Positions 25,080 through 33,827 of a stretch of 64,000 nucleotides of DNA are shown here, piece after piece. This DNA comes from Erythrobacter mangrovi. GTDB taxonomy: Bacteria > Pseudomonadota > Alphaproteobacteria > Sphingomonadales > Sphingomonadaceae. The notes beneath the pieces were generated by a model, which saw only the letters and a program-made list of their open reading frames with translations, had not been told where the DNA came from and ran no database searches. Within the stretch, counting starts at the first letter, position 1, and each line of letters begins with the position of its first letter. The translations under genes and the position numbers were made by a program. The stretch spans positions 2,343,289 to 2,407,288 of the forward strand of contig NZ_CP053921.1 of assembly GCF_013260645.1 (NCBI RefSeq), in the 5' to 3' direction.

Positions 25080-27407
25080 ATGCGCAAGACCACACTGCTT
25101 GCCGCCGGCCTGTACGCCGGCGTCGCGACCGCCGCCCTTGTGGCAGCCCCGGCTCACGCCCAGGAAAGTGCCGATGAGGGCACCGCCGCGGACACGGCGA
25201 GCGCTGACGACAATGTGATCGTCGTGACTGCCCGGCGTCGCGAGGAGCGGATTACCGACGTGCCGCTCGCCGTCACGGCCATTTCCGGCGGGGAACTTGC
25301 CCTCAAGGGTACCCAGGACCTGACGCAGATTGCGCAGGAAGTGCCCAACCTGACGCTCGAGGTAAGCCGCGGCACCAACACCACCCTGACCGCCTTCATC
25401 CGCGGCGTCGGCCAGCAGGATCCCGTCGCCGGATTTGAGGCAGGCGTCGGCCTCTATGTCGATGACGTCTACCTGAACCGCCCGCAGGCGGCGGTCCTCG
25501 ACGTATATGATGTCGAACGGATCGAAGTGCTGCGCGGGCCGCAGGGCACGCTCTACGGCCGCAACACCATCGGCGGTGCTATCAAGTACGTTACCGCTCG
25601 CCTGCCCGACGAAACGCAGGTCAAGGTGCGCGCGACTTACGGTTCCTATGACCAGGCCGACGTTATCCTCTCTGCTTCGACCCCGATCAGCGACACGCTG
25701 AAGATCGGGGCCAGCGGCGCCAGGCTGTCGCGTGGCGGCTTCGGCGACAACCTCACCCAGCCCGGCGTCGAGAACTACAACAAGGACGTCTGGGCGGCCC
25801 GCGGCACGATCGAATACGACGATGGCCCGCTCTTCATCCGCCTATCGGGCGACTACGTGAAGGACAATTCGGACCCGCGTCAGGGCCACCGCCTCCTGGT
25901 CGGCCAGTTCAGTGGCGCTCCGGTGCTCGACAGCGTCTATGACACGCGCGCGGGTCTCAACGTCGTTGAGCAGGAAGTCGAAGCCTACGGCGGCGGCCTG
26001 ACCATCGCCTACGAGGCGAGCGATACCATCACCCTGAAGTCGATCACCGGTTATCGCAAGGATCACTCGACGACCCCGATCGACTTCGACAGCCTCCCCG
26101 CTGCCGACCTTGACGTGCCGGCGATCTATCGGAACAAGCAGTTCAGCCAGGAACTGCAGTTGCTCTACGAAGGCGACCGGATCTCGGGCGTACTTGGCGC
26201 CTATTACCTCGACGCCAATTCCTTTACCGCCTTCGACGTTGCGCTCTTCACCACTGGCGCCCTGCCAGCGGTTGGCCTGCCCGGTCTGAATGCGCAGACC
26301 CTGGGCGATGTCGACACCGAAACCTATTCGGTCTTCGGTGACTTCACCTTCGACATTACCGACCAGTTGAGCCTGTCGCTGGGCGGCCGCTACACTTGGG
26401 ACAAGCGGTCCAGCCGCATCCTGCGCACCACCTTCGTCGGTGGCTTCTCGGACCTGTTCCCACCGTCGACCGCCACCGCCATTGCGGTTACCAGCGACTT
26501 CACTGGCAGCGACACGTTCAAGCAGTTCACCCCGCGCGCATCGCTGGCCTTCAAGCCCAGCAACGACCACACGCTCTATTTCACCTATTCGAAGGGCTTC
26601 AAGGGCGGTGGCTTCGATCCGCGCGGCCAGTCGTCCGCCGCACCCGATCTCGATGGCGACGGTGATCGCGACTACGACGATCAGTTCGAGTTCCTGCGGT
26701 TCTCCCCGGAGAAAGTCGACAGCTACGAATTCGGCTGGAAAGCCTCGCTGCTCGACAACCGCCTGTTCCTCGGCCTAGCGATCTTCAAGGGCGATTACAC
26801 AGACGTCCAGATTCCCGGCTCGGTCGGCTTCGACAGCAATGGCGACGGCGTAAGCGACAGCTTCATCGGGATCACCTCGAACGCCGGCGACGCCGACGTC
26901 AACGGCATCGAATTCGAAGGCAAGGCGATCGTCGGGCGCGATTTCGCCGGGGCAGGAAGCCGCCTCTCGTTCAATTGGGCGATCGGTTACCTCGATGCGG
27001 AGTTCAACACTTTCATCGACTCTTTCGGTAACGACGTGGCGGACGAACGCGTGTTCCAGAACACGCCGGACTTCACCGCCAGTGCCAGCTTCGACCTCGG
27101 CCTGCCGGTGGCCACAGGTATCGTGGACTTCATCGGTTCGGTTTCGATGCGCGGCGATTCGAGCCAGTTCGAACTGCGCGGTCCGCTCGATCAGGACGCC
27201 TTCACCCTAGTCGATGCCAGCATCGTCTACACCGACGACAGCGATCGCTGGTCGATCGGCGTTCACGGCAAGAACCTGTTCGACAAGCGCTACATCGTTG
27301 CCGGCTATGACTTCGTGACCGCGACGCGCCTCGGCCTGGAAGGCAACCTCACCGGCTTCTACGGCGATCCGCGCCGGTTCTACGTCACGGCAGAATACAG
27401 GTTCTAA
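25080..27407 (+). CDS. TonB-dependent outer-membrane receptor
   Basis: 775 aa. Signal peptide cleaved near AHA-QE (residue 28). A TonB-box-like stretch 'DDNVIVVTARRREE' is followed by the plug ('DVPLAVTAISG', 'GFEAGVGLYVDDVYLNRPQA', 'VLRGPQGTLYGRNTIGGAIK') and a C-terminal beta barrel that ends in F ('RFYVTAEYRF'). It is of the large family of sphingomonad receptors for sugars, aromatics or other organic ligands, not obviously a siderophore receptor. Two loops contain Asp-rich calcium-type motifs: D523-L-D-G-D-G-D-R-D531 and one near residue 585. It is divergent from a TetR regulator and followed by a terminator. Confidence 0.93.
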   Translation: MRKTTLLAAGLYAGVATAALVAAPAHAQESADEGTAADTASADDNVIVVTARRREERITDVPLAVTAISGGELALKGTQDLTQIAQEVPNLTLEVSRGTNTTLTAFIRGVGQQDPVAGFEAGVGLYVDDVYLNRPQAAVLDVYDVERIEVLRGPQGTLYGRNTIGGAIKYVTARLPDETQVKVRATYGSYDQADVILSASTPISDTLKIGASGARLSRGGFGDNLTQPGVENYNKDVWAARGTIEYDDGPLFIRLSGDYVKDNSDPRQGHRLLVGQFSGAPVLDSVYDTRAGLNVVEQEVEAYGGGLTIAYEASDTITLKSITGYRKDHSTTPIDFDSLPAADLDVPAIYRNKQFSQELQLLYEGDRISGVLGAYYLDANSFTAFDVALFTTGALPAVGLPGLNAQTLGDVDTETYSVFGDFTFDITDQLSLSLGGRYTWDKRSSRILRTTFVGGFSDLFPPSTATAIAVTSDFTGSDTFKQFTPRASLAFKPSNDHTLYFTYSKGFKGGGFDPRGQSSAAPDLDGDGDRDYDDQFEFLRFSPEKVDSYEFGWKASLLDNRLFLGLAIFKGDYTDVQIPGSVGFDSNGDGVSDSFIGITSNAGDADVNGIEFEGKAIVGRDFAGAGSRLSFNWAIGYLDAEFNTFIDSFGNDVADERVFQNTPDFTASASFDLGLPVATGIVDFIGSVSMRGDSSQFELRGPLDQDAFTLVDASIVYTDDSDRWSIGVHGKNLFDKRYIVAGYDFVTATRLGLEGNLTGFYGDPRRFYVTAEYRF

Positions 27408-27428
27408 CTCCTCCCAGGACCTGGACTG

Positions 27429-27461
27429 AAGGGTCGGGGCGTGCCCCGGCCCTTTTCGTTT
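27429..27461 (+). terminator. rho-independent terminator of the TonB receptor gene
   Basis: A 10-12 bp GC-rich stem (AAGGGTCGGGG / CCCCGGCCCTT) with a GTG-type loop and a TTTTCGTTT tail lies 22 nt after the stop codon. Confidence 0.88.
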
Positions 27462-27520
27462 GGTGCCAGCGTTCTCATACCTCTGGCCAAGCGCGAGGCG
27501 ACAGGGCATAGCGCGCCGCC

Positions 27521-28801
27521 ATGCACGACATCGCCTTTATCCGCGCCAATCCCGAAGCCTTCGATGCCGCCCTTGCCCGCCGCGGCGCCGAACCTGCTGC
27601 CGGCCGGATCATTGAACTCGACGCGAAGAGGCGCGAGGCTTCCACCAAGGTCCAGCAGGCCCAGAGCCGCCGCAATGAGGCATCGAAAGCCATCGGCCAA
27701 GCGATGGGCCAGGGCGACAAGGACAAGGCCGAAGCGCTCAAGGCCGAAGTCGCCGAGATCAAGGCCTCAATGCCCGAATGGGAAGAGGCTGAACGCGCCG
27801 CCGGGGCCGAACTCGAGGACCTGCTCGCCCGCCTGCCCAACATGCCCGCGGCGGACGTGCCCGACGGTGCGGACGAAGCCGACAACGTCGAGATCCACCA
27901 GTGGGGCAAGAAGCGAAACTTCAACTTCGAACCGAAGGAACACGCTGATCTTGGCCCTGCCCTCGGCATGGATTTCGAGACTGGCGCCAAGCTGTCGGGC
28001 GCGCGTTTCACCTTCCTGCGCGGCAACATGGCGCGCCTGCACCGCGCGCTGGCGCAGTTCATGCTCGACAAGCAGACCATGGAAAACGGCTACACCGAGT
28101 GCAATCCGCCAGTGCTGGTCAACGATGATGCCATGTACGGCACCGACAAGCTGCCCAAGTTCGCCGAAGACAGTTTCAGGACCACCGACGGGCGCTGGCT
28201 GATACCGACCTCTGAGGTCAGCCTGACGGCTTCGGTTGCCGACACGATCTTGGGGGATCTTGCCGACCCGATCCGCATGACCGCGCACACACTGTGTTTT
28301 CGCAGCGAGGCAGGCGCAGCAGGCCGCGATACGCGCGGCTTCATTCGCCAGCACCAGTTCGAAAAGGTCGAGCTGGTCACCATCTGCCGTCCCGAGGACA
28401 GCGAGGCCGAGCATGAGCGCATGACCAAATGCGCCGAGAGCATCCTCGAGGCGCTGGACCTGCCCTATCGCCGCGTGTTGCTGTGCACCGGCGACATGGG
28501 CTTTGGTGCGCGCAAGACCTACGATCTCGAAGTGTGGCTGCCCGGACAGGGTGCCTGGCGCGAGATTTCCTCGTGCTCGAACACCGGCGATTTCCAAGCA
28601 CGGCGGATGAACGCGCGCTACCGCCCCGAAGGCGAAAAGAAGACCGCCTTCGTCCACACGCTCAACGGCTCGGGCCTTGCCGTTGGCCGTACGCTGGTGG
28701 CCGTGCTGGAGAACTATCAGCAGCAGGATGGCAGCGTAACAATTCCTCCAGTTCTTCAAAACTATATGATTGGAATTGAAAGGCTTGAACCGCAAGCCTG
28801 A
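27521..28801 (+). CDS. serS: serine--tRNA ligase
   Basis: 426 aa class-II aminoacyl-tRNA synthetase. The N-terminal coiled-coil arm (about residues 30-100, rich in Ala, Glu and Lys) contacts the tRNA-Ser variable arm. Motif 2 is '[20 protein letters not shown]' and motif 3 contains '[19 protein letters not shown]'. '[10 protein letters not shown]' is the usual pre-motif strand. Length is typical. A TIGR00266 gene and surE follow closely on the same strand. Confidence 0.97.
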   Translation: MHDIAFIRANPEAFDAALARRGAEPAAGRIIELDAKRREASTKVQQAQSRRNEASKAIGQAMGQGDKDKAEALKAEVAEIKASMPEWEEAERAAGAELEDLLARLPNMPAADVPDGADEADNVEIHQWGKKRNFNFEPKEHADLGPALGMDFETGAKLSGARFTFLRGNMARLHRALAQFMLDKQTMENGYTECNPPVLVNDDAMYGTDKLPKFAEDSFRTTDGRWLIPTSEVSLTASVADTILGDLADPIRMTAHTLCFRSEAGAAGRDTRGFIRQHQFEKVELVTICRPEDSEAEHERMTKCAESILEALDLPYRRVLLCTGDMGFGARKTYDLEVWLPGQGAWREISSCSNTGDFQARRMNARYRPEGEKKTAFVHTLNGSGLAVGRTLVAVLENYQQQDGSVTIPPVLQNYMIGIERLEPQA

Positions 28802-28821
28802 AGCCCTGAGGAAATGCCAGT

Positions 28822-29655
28822 ATGAATAACAGTCCCTGGAGCCATAGCCGTAGCGCCCAAGTTTCGGACGATATCGATTTCGCCATCCGGGGCGAGGATC
28901 TCCAGTTCGTCGAGATCGAACTCGATCCGGGCGAAAGCGCGGTGGCAGAAGCCGGTGCCATGGTATGGAAAGATGCCAGCGTCAGCATGGAGACCGTCTT
29001 CGGCGATGGCAGTGGCGGCGAAGGCAGCGGCTTCATGGGTAAGCTCCTTGGAGCGGGAAAACGCCTGGTAACCGGCGAAAGCCTGTTCACCACCGTCTTC
29101 ACCCATCAGGGCCAGGGAAAGGCGCGGGTCGCCTTCGCTTCTCCTACGCCAGGCACAATTTTGCCCATCAAACTCGACAGTGTCGGCGACACGCTGATCT
29201 GCCAGAAGGACAGCTTCCTGGCCGCTGCCCGCGGAGTGGAAATAGGGATCGCCTTCCAGCAGCGAATGATGACCGGCCTCTTCGGCGGCGAAGGTTTCAT
29301 CATGCAAAAGCTTTCCGGCGATGGGTGGGTTTTCGTTCAGATGGGTGGCACTCTGATCGAGCGCGAATTGGGTCCAGGTGAAGAACTCCACGTCGATACA
29401 GGCTGCGTCGCGGCCTATACAGCCAGTGTTGACATGGACATCACCCGCGTTGGCAGTGTGAAGACCATGCTGGTAGGTGGTGAAGGTGTGTTCTTCGCGC
29501 GCTTGCGCGGTCCGGGCAAGGTTTGGATCCAGTCGCTTCCATTCAGCCGACTCGCCGGTCGCATGCTTGCGGCTGCCGGCCCGAGGGGTGGCCAGAACCG
29601 CGGTGAAGGAAGCGTGCTGGGCGAACTGGGTGATATCGTGATGGGAAACAACTGA
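28822..29655 (+). CDS. TIGR00266/AIM24 family protein
   Basis: 277 aa soluble, Gly-rich beta protein. The pattern 'LQFVEIELDPGESAVAEAGA' near the start and 'HVDTGCVAAYTASVDMDITR' in the second half are family features (bacterial homologues of the mitochondrial AIM24 fold). Function is not known. GAGGAAA precedes the ATG; the gene sits 20 nt after serS and 7 nt before surE, so it belongs to the same transcription unit. Its stop leads straight into the surE ribosome site. Confidence 0.82.
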   Translation: MNNSPWSHSRSAQVSDDIDFAIRGEDLQFVEIELDPGESAVAEAGAMVWKDASVSMETVFGDGSGGEGSGFMGKLLGAGKRLVTGESLFTTVFTHQGQGKARVAFASPTPGTILPIKLDSVGDTLICQKDSFLAAARGVEIGIAFQQRMMTGLFGGEGFIMQKLSGDGWVFVQMGGTLIERELGPGEELHVDTGCVAAYTASVDMDITRVGSVKTMLVGGEGVFFARLRGPGKVWIQSLPFSRLAGRMLAAAGPRGGQNRGEGSVLGELGDIVMGNN

Positions 29656-29662
29656 GGATCCG

Positions 29663-30424
29663 ATGCGAATACTGCTGACCAATGACGACGGCATTCGCGC
29701 ACCGGGCTTGGTCGTGCTCGAACAGATCGCACGCCAGTTCAGCAACGATATCTGGATATGCGCACCGGACGAGGAACAATCTGGCATGGGCCACGCGCTC
29801 ACGCTGACCAGACCGGTGCGGATGCGGCAGCATGACGAACGGCGATTCTCGGTAACCGGCACCCCGACCGATGCGGTGACATTGGGCCTGCGCAAGGTGA
29901 TGGACGGGCCACCCGACCTGGTCCTCTCGGGCGTCAATCGCGGTGCCAACCTTGCCGACGACGTCACCTATTCGGGCACTGTGTCCGCCGCGATCGAAGG
30001 CGCTTTGGCTGGAGTTCGCTCCATCGCCTTGAGTCAGGTTTATGCGCGTGAGGGCATGGGTGACGACGTGCCCTTTGGCGCGGCGATCGAATGGGGGGCC
30101 AGGGTGCTCGGCCCGCTACTTGAAACCCCGCTGCCGAAACGCACGCTGGTCAACGTCAACTTCCCCGCCCTCCCCCCCTCAGAGGTCAAGGGCATTCGAA
30201 TCGTGCGCCAGGGCTTCCACGATTATTCAAGGGGAACTGTCGTCGAAGGGCGTGACCCACGCGGCTACAAGTACTACTGGTTCGGCCTCGAGGCGATCGA
30301 GCATACGCTCGATCACGGAACCGATCTCGAAGCGATCGACGAGGGGTATATTTCGGTAACGCCACTGCATCTCGACCTTACGCACCACGCCTCACTCGGC
30401 GCCATGGCGGAACGCTACGGCTGA
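29663..30424 (+). CDS. surE: 5'/3'-nucleotidase SurE
   Basis: 253 aa metal-dependent nucleoside 5'-monophosphate phosphatase (also acts on 3'-nucleotides and polyphosphate). The metal motif 'LTNDDGIRAPG' with Asp8-Asp9, then 'APDEEQSGMGHALTL' and 'DLVLSGVNRGANLADDVTYS', are diagnostic. It starts with ATG after GAGGAT. Here it follows serS and the TIGR00266 gene, as in many alphaproteobacteria. Confidence 0.95.
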   Translation: MRILLTNDDGIRAPGLVVLEQIARQFSNDIWICAPDEEQSGMGHALTLTRPVRMRQHDERRFSVTGTPTDAVTLGLRKVMDGPPDLVLSGVNRGANLADDVTYSGTVSAAIEGALAGVRSIALSQVYAREGMGDDVPFGAAIEWGARVLGPLLETPLPKRTLVNVNFPALPPSEVKGIRIVRQGFHDYSRGTVVEGRDPRGYKYYWFGLEAIEHTLDHGTDLEAIDEGYISVTPLHLDLTHHASLGAMAERYG

Positions 30425-30464
30425 TGGGGCGTATCGCCCCAAGGCTTGCGTGCGGGAACGGCGA

Positions 30465-31532
30465 ATGAGTGCCAGCCGCAAGACTCGATCCGCGCGCTTC
30501 AAACCGCTGCGCCGCGCAGTGCGCATCCCGGTTTGGGGCGATCTCGGTATCCGCCTAGGCTCAGCACTCTTGCTGATCTTTGCGGTGATCATGATCCACT
30601 GGTGGGATCGCAACGGGCTGGTCGACAACCTCGATGGCGAGGTGAGCTTCCTCGACGTGGTCTATTTCACCATGATCTCGATCACCACCACCGGCTTTGG
30701 CGACATCGCTCCGATTTCGGACCGGGCGCGACTGGTCGAGGCCGTGATCGTGACGCCCGTTCGCTTCGCCGTGCTCTTCATCTTTGTCGGGACGGCCTAT
30801 AATTTCCTCATCAAACGCACATGGGAGCAGTGGCGCATGGCCCGTATCCAGGAAAAGCTGAGCGACCACATCGTCGCACTAGGCTTCGGGGTCTCGGGCT
30901 CCGAAGCAGTTGCCGAGCTGATCGAGCGCGGCACCGATCCCAGCCGGATCGTCGTCATCGATCCTAGCGAGGACCGCCTCAACGATGCTGAGGCGCTTGG
31001 CTGCAACGTGATGGCGGGCGATGCTACCCGCGACGAGACGCTCAAGGCCGTACGTATCGACAAGGCGGCCAATGTGCTGATTTCCGCCGGACGCGATGAC
31101 ACGACGATCCTGATCACGCTCACCGCCCGCTCGCTGGCACCCCATGTGCCGATCAGTGCGGTGGTGCGGGCCGACGACAATGAATCGCTGGCTCGGCAGG
31201 CAGGCGCCAACAACGTCATCAATCCCGTGCGCTTCACCGGCCTGCTGCTGGCGGGCAGTGCCAAGGGCGAACATATCGCCGATTATCTCGCCGACCTCGC
31301 CTCAGTATCAGGCCGGGTACAACTGGTCGAACGACTGGTTACCCCAGAGGAGTGCGGCGGCGCGCTTTCCGAACTTAGGTCGGGGGGCCGCGGCCTGCGG
31401 GTTTATCGCGATGGCAAGGCATTGGGCTTCTGGGAAGAGGAGTGCCAGATGCTTCGACCCGGTGATGTGATCGTAGAAATCATCCCCACCGTAAACGGTA
31501 CCCACAACGGCGACGGACAGGTGGGTTCGTAG
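30465..31532 (+). CDS. potassium channel family protein with RCK (TrkA-N) domain
   Basis: 355 aa. Two transmembrane helices (about residues 30-48 and 88-108) flank a pore helix and selectivity filter T74-T-T-G-F-G-D80; most K+ channels have Y rather than F before GD. A TrkA-N domain follows ('DHIVALGFGVSGSEAVAELI' and 'IVVIDPSEDRLNDAEALGCN'), then a C-terminal TrkA-C-like segment. The layout is that of MthK-type gated channels. I chose the ATG at 30465; an upstream GTG at 30450 is less likely. It lies 40 nt after surE. Confidence 0.88.
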   Translation: MSASRKTRSARFKPLRRAVRIPVWGDLGIRLGSALLLIFAVIMIHWWDRNGLVDNLDGEVSFLDVVYFTMISITTTGFGDIAPISDRARLVEAVIVTPVRFAVLFIFVGTAYNFLIKRTWEQWRMARIQEKLSDHIVALGFGVSGSEAVAELIERGTDPSRIVVIDPSEDRLNDAEALGCNVMAGDATRDETLKAVRIDKAANVLISAGRDDTTILITLTARSLAPHVPISAVVRADDNESLARQAGANNVINPVRFTGLLLAGSAKGEHIADYLADLASVSGRVQLVERLVTPEECGGALSELRSGGRGLRVYRDGKALGFWEEECQMLRPGDVIVEIIPTVNGTHNGDGQVGS

Positions 31533-31544
31533 CGGCGCGAGCGC

Positions 31545-31940
31545 CTACGCGAAGGCGACGAAGACACCCCCAACCACTGCCATGCCGACCACGAAGTGCC
31601 CGGCATCGATCAGGAACAGCGTCAGCGACTTCCTCTGGTGCAGGTAGTTGATGCCGATCGCCGGGGTCATGATCGTCAGGCCAAAGCCCACGGCCATCAT
31701 CATGATCACATGCGGCGCGGGATTAGTGCGTGCGATGTTGTGGCCCAGCATCAGGCACACCAGCAGTTCAAAGGCGAAAGTCAGTCCCATGATCTTCGCC
31801 ACCTGGGCGCCTTGCGGAGGTTCGGTGATCCCGGTCTCACGCTGCCATGGTTTGCCGAACAGCACACCATACCAAAGCGCCCCGACCGCGAAGAATGCGG
31901 TCGCGGCCAGAAACACTGCGAGCAGGTTTACGTTACCCAA
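31545..31940 (-). CDS. DUF1761 family membrane protein
   Basis: 131 aa with four hydrophobic helices and little else. 'FFAVGALWYGVLFGKPW' near the start and 'HQRKSLTLFLIDAGHFVVG' near the end are family marks of DUF1761, which has no known function. It starts with TTG after GGGAGGATTGAACC. It converges on the channel gene with 12 nt between. Confidence 0.75.
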   Translation of the reverse strand: MGNVNLLAVFLAATAFFAVGALWYGVLFGKPWQRETGITEPPQGAQVAKIMGLTFAFELLVCLMLGHNIARTNPAPHVIMMMAVGFGLTIMTPAIGINYLHQRKSLTLFLIDAGHFVVGMAVVGGVFVAFA

Positions 31941-31955
31941 GGTTCAATCCTCCCA

Positions 31956-32138
31956 TTAGAGCCTGACCGCATCGCGCAGGGTCAGCGGCAGCCATGTCAC
32001 GGAGAAACCGGACAAGCCCGTGTGAGTCAGTTTCTGCCGCAGCTTCGCGCCCGGTTGGGCGGAGACCGCGCGCGTGCCGTCCGCGCACTCGATCGCGACG
32101 TGGTCGGCCCGCTCGCCTTTGGTCAAAGTGATGCGCAT
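31956..32138 (-). CDS. small hypothetical protein, possibly shortened
   Basis: 60 aa. The opening 'MRITLTKGERADHVAIECAD' resembles a widespread alphaproteobacterial family of about 150 aa that starts with MRLTLTKGER. The second half does not follow that family as I remember it, so the gene may be truncated or the family may be variable. It lies 15 nt upstream of the DUF1761 start and is antisense to nothing; rimO begins 66 nt away on the other strand. Confidence 0.45.
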   Translation of the reverse strand: MRITLTKGERADHVAIECADGTRAVSAQPGAKLRQKLTHTGLSGFSVTWLPLTLRDAVRL

Positions 32139-32204
32139 GGCTTGCCAGTAGCGCAAAGCCGCAGTTGCGTGTAGGGGCGCGCGCAATTCACGGAACATGC
32201 GCGT

Positions 32205-33578
32205 ATGACTACCACCACTTCCCTCCCCGACCAGAAGAAGGTCGGCATGGTATCGCTCGGCTGCCCCAAGGCGCTGGTCGATTCCGAACGCATCCTGACC
32301 AAGCTTCGCGCCGACGGCTATGCCATGAGCCCCGACTACGCGGGTGCAGACGTGGTGCTGGTCAACACCTGCGGTTTCCTCGATTCCGCCAAGGAGGAAA
32401 GCCTCGAAGCAATCGGCGAGGCGATCGCCGAGAATGGCCGCGTCATCGTCACCGGCTGCATGGGTGAAGAAGCCGACGTGATCCGCGCCCGCTTCCCGCA
32501 AGTGCTCGCGGTAACCGGCGCGCACCAGTACGAGCAAGTCGTCGAAGCCGTCCATGAGGCCGCGCCGCCCAGCCAAGGCCCCTATGTGGACCTGATCCCC
32601 CAGATCGACGTCAAGCTGACGCCGAGACACTACAGCTATCTCAAGATCTCAGAAGGCTGCAATCACTCCTGCGCCTTCTGCATCATCCCGCAATTGCGCG
32701 GCAAGCTGACCAGCCGACGGATCGACGCGGTGCTGCGCGAGGCCGAGAAGCTGGTTGCCGCCGGGACCAAGGAACTGCTCGTCATCAGCCAGGATACCAG
32801 CGCCTATGGCGTGGATATCCGGCACGATGAGCGGATGTGGAAGGACCGGCAGGTCCGCGCCCACATGACCGATCTTGCGCGCGAGCTGGGCCAGCTCAAG
32901 ACACCGGAAGGCGAACAGCCCTGGGTGCGGCTGCACTACGTCTATCCCTATCCGCATGTCGACGCAGTCATGCCGCTGATGGCCGAGGGTCTGTTGACCC
33001 CCTATCTCGACATTCCCTTCCAGCATGCCAGCCCTTCGGTGCTGCGCGCGATGAAGCGACCAGCCAACGAAGCCAAGGTGCTCGAACGGCTCAAGAGCTG
33101 GCGCGAAATCTGTCCGGATATCGCGATCCGCTCGAGCTTCGTGGTCGGCTTTCCCGGTGAGACCGAAGACGATTTCCGGTATCTGCTCGACTGGCTCGAG
33201 GAAGCGCAACTCGATCGTGTGGGCGCATTCCGTTTCGAACCCGTCGAGGGCGCACAGGCTAATACCCTGCCCGACCCGGTGCCCGAAGCGGTCAAGGAAG
33301 AGCGCTACGCGCGGATCATGGAAGTGACCGAGCGCATAAGCGCAGCCAAGCTTGCGGACAAAGTCGGACGCATCATTCCTGTGATCATCGACGAAGTTGG
33401 CGAGCCGGACGAGGATGGGGACATCGGAGCGACGGGTCGATCGCAGGCCGACGCGCCGGAGATCGACGGCAACGTTTTCCTGCGCAATGTGCCCGCCTAT
33501 CTCGCCCAGGGCGCCATCGTGAAGGTCGAGATCGAGGATAGCGATGCACACGATTTATTTGGTGTTGTTGGCGCCTGA
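32205..33578 (+). CDS. rimO: ribosomal protein S12 methylthiotransferase RimO
   Basis: 457 aa radical-SAM enzyme that adds a methylthio group to Asp88 (E. coli numbering) of ribosomal protein S12. The N-terminal UPF0004 domain has '[17 protein letters not shown]' and '[13 protein letters not shown]', giving three cluster Cys with 'VTGCMGEEA'. The radical-SAM motif is 'CNHSCAFC', followed by '[11 protein letters not shown]'. The C-terminal TRAM region ends near the stop. Close relatives such as MiaB lack the '[11 protein letters not shown]' wording. It starts at an ATG preceded by GCGCGT, a weak ribosome site. Confidence 0.96.
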   Translation: MTTTTSLPDQKKVGMVSLGCPKALVDSERILTKLRADGYAMSPDYAGADVVLVNTCGFLDSAKEESLEAIGEAIAENGRVIVTGCMGEEADVIRARFPQVLAVTGAHQYEQVVEAVHEAAPPSQGPYVDLIPQIDVKLTPRHYSYLKISEGCNHSCAFCIIPQLRGKLTSRRIDAVLREAEKLVAAGTKELLVISQDTSAYGVDIRHDERMWKDRQVRAHMTDLARELGQLKTPEGEQPWVRLHYVYPYPHVDAVMPLMAEGLLTPYLDIPFQHASPSVLRAMKRPANEAKVLERLKSWREICPDIAIRSSFVVGFPGETEDDFRYLLDWLEEAQLDRVGAFRFEPVEGAQANTLPDPVPEAVKEERYARIMEVTERISAAKLADKVGRIIPVIIDEVGEPDEDGDIGATGRSQADAPEIDGNVFLRNVPAYLAQGAIVKVEIEDSDAHDLFGVVGA

Positions 33579-33592
33579 TTTTGTAACAAAAT
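33578..33592. repeat. inverted repeat just after rimO
   Basis: ATTTTGTAACAAAAT, a 15-mer with exact 7-base arms around one A, overlaps the last base of the rimO stop. It is AT-rich in a GC-rich genome. It could be an operator for the downstream EAL gene or a chance feature; it does not look like an intrinsic terminator. Confidence 0.35.
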
Positions 33593-33795
33593 TGCCGGCA
33601 GGATGAAATTAACCAAACTCACCAAGGCTAAATTTACCACTTAGGGTTCGGTAATTCCTGTCGTTTCCGGCCATCAATGCCGGACATTCGTGCTTGTCGT
33701 GCTTCCAGACCAGTCCAGGTCCTAACGTCGAATTTACCATCGTACCCCGCAGTCCAGCGTGGCTTGCGGCTAATGCGGTAGTCCGCGTCAAAGCT

Positions 33796-33823
33796 TTCTT
33801 AAACTTAAGAAGCCCATAAGGGC
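33796..33823. promoter_or_regulatory. two adjacent inverted repeats before the CHASE2-EAL gene
   Basis: TTCTTAA-AC-TTAAGAA at 33796-33811 is immediately followed by GCCC-ATAA-GGGC at 33812-33823, ending 4 nt before the ATG at 33828. The second hairpin would hide the AAGGG ribosome site. Together they occupy the leader between a possible promoter and the start codon. Confidence 0.4.
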
Positions 33824-33827
33824 TGCG

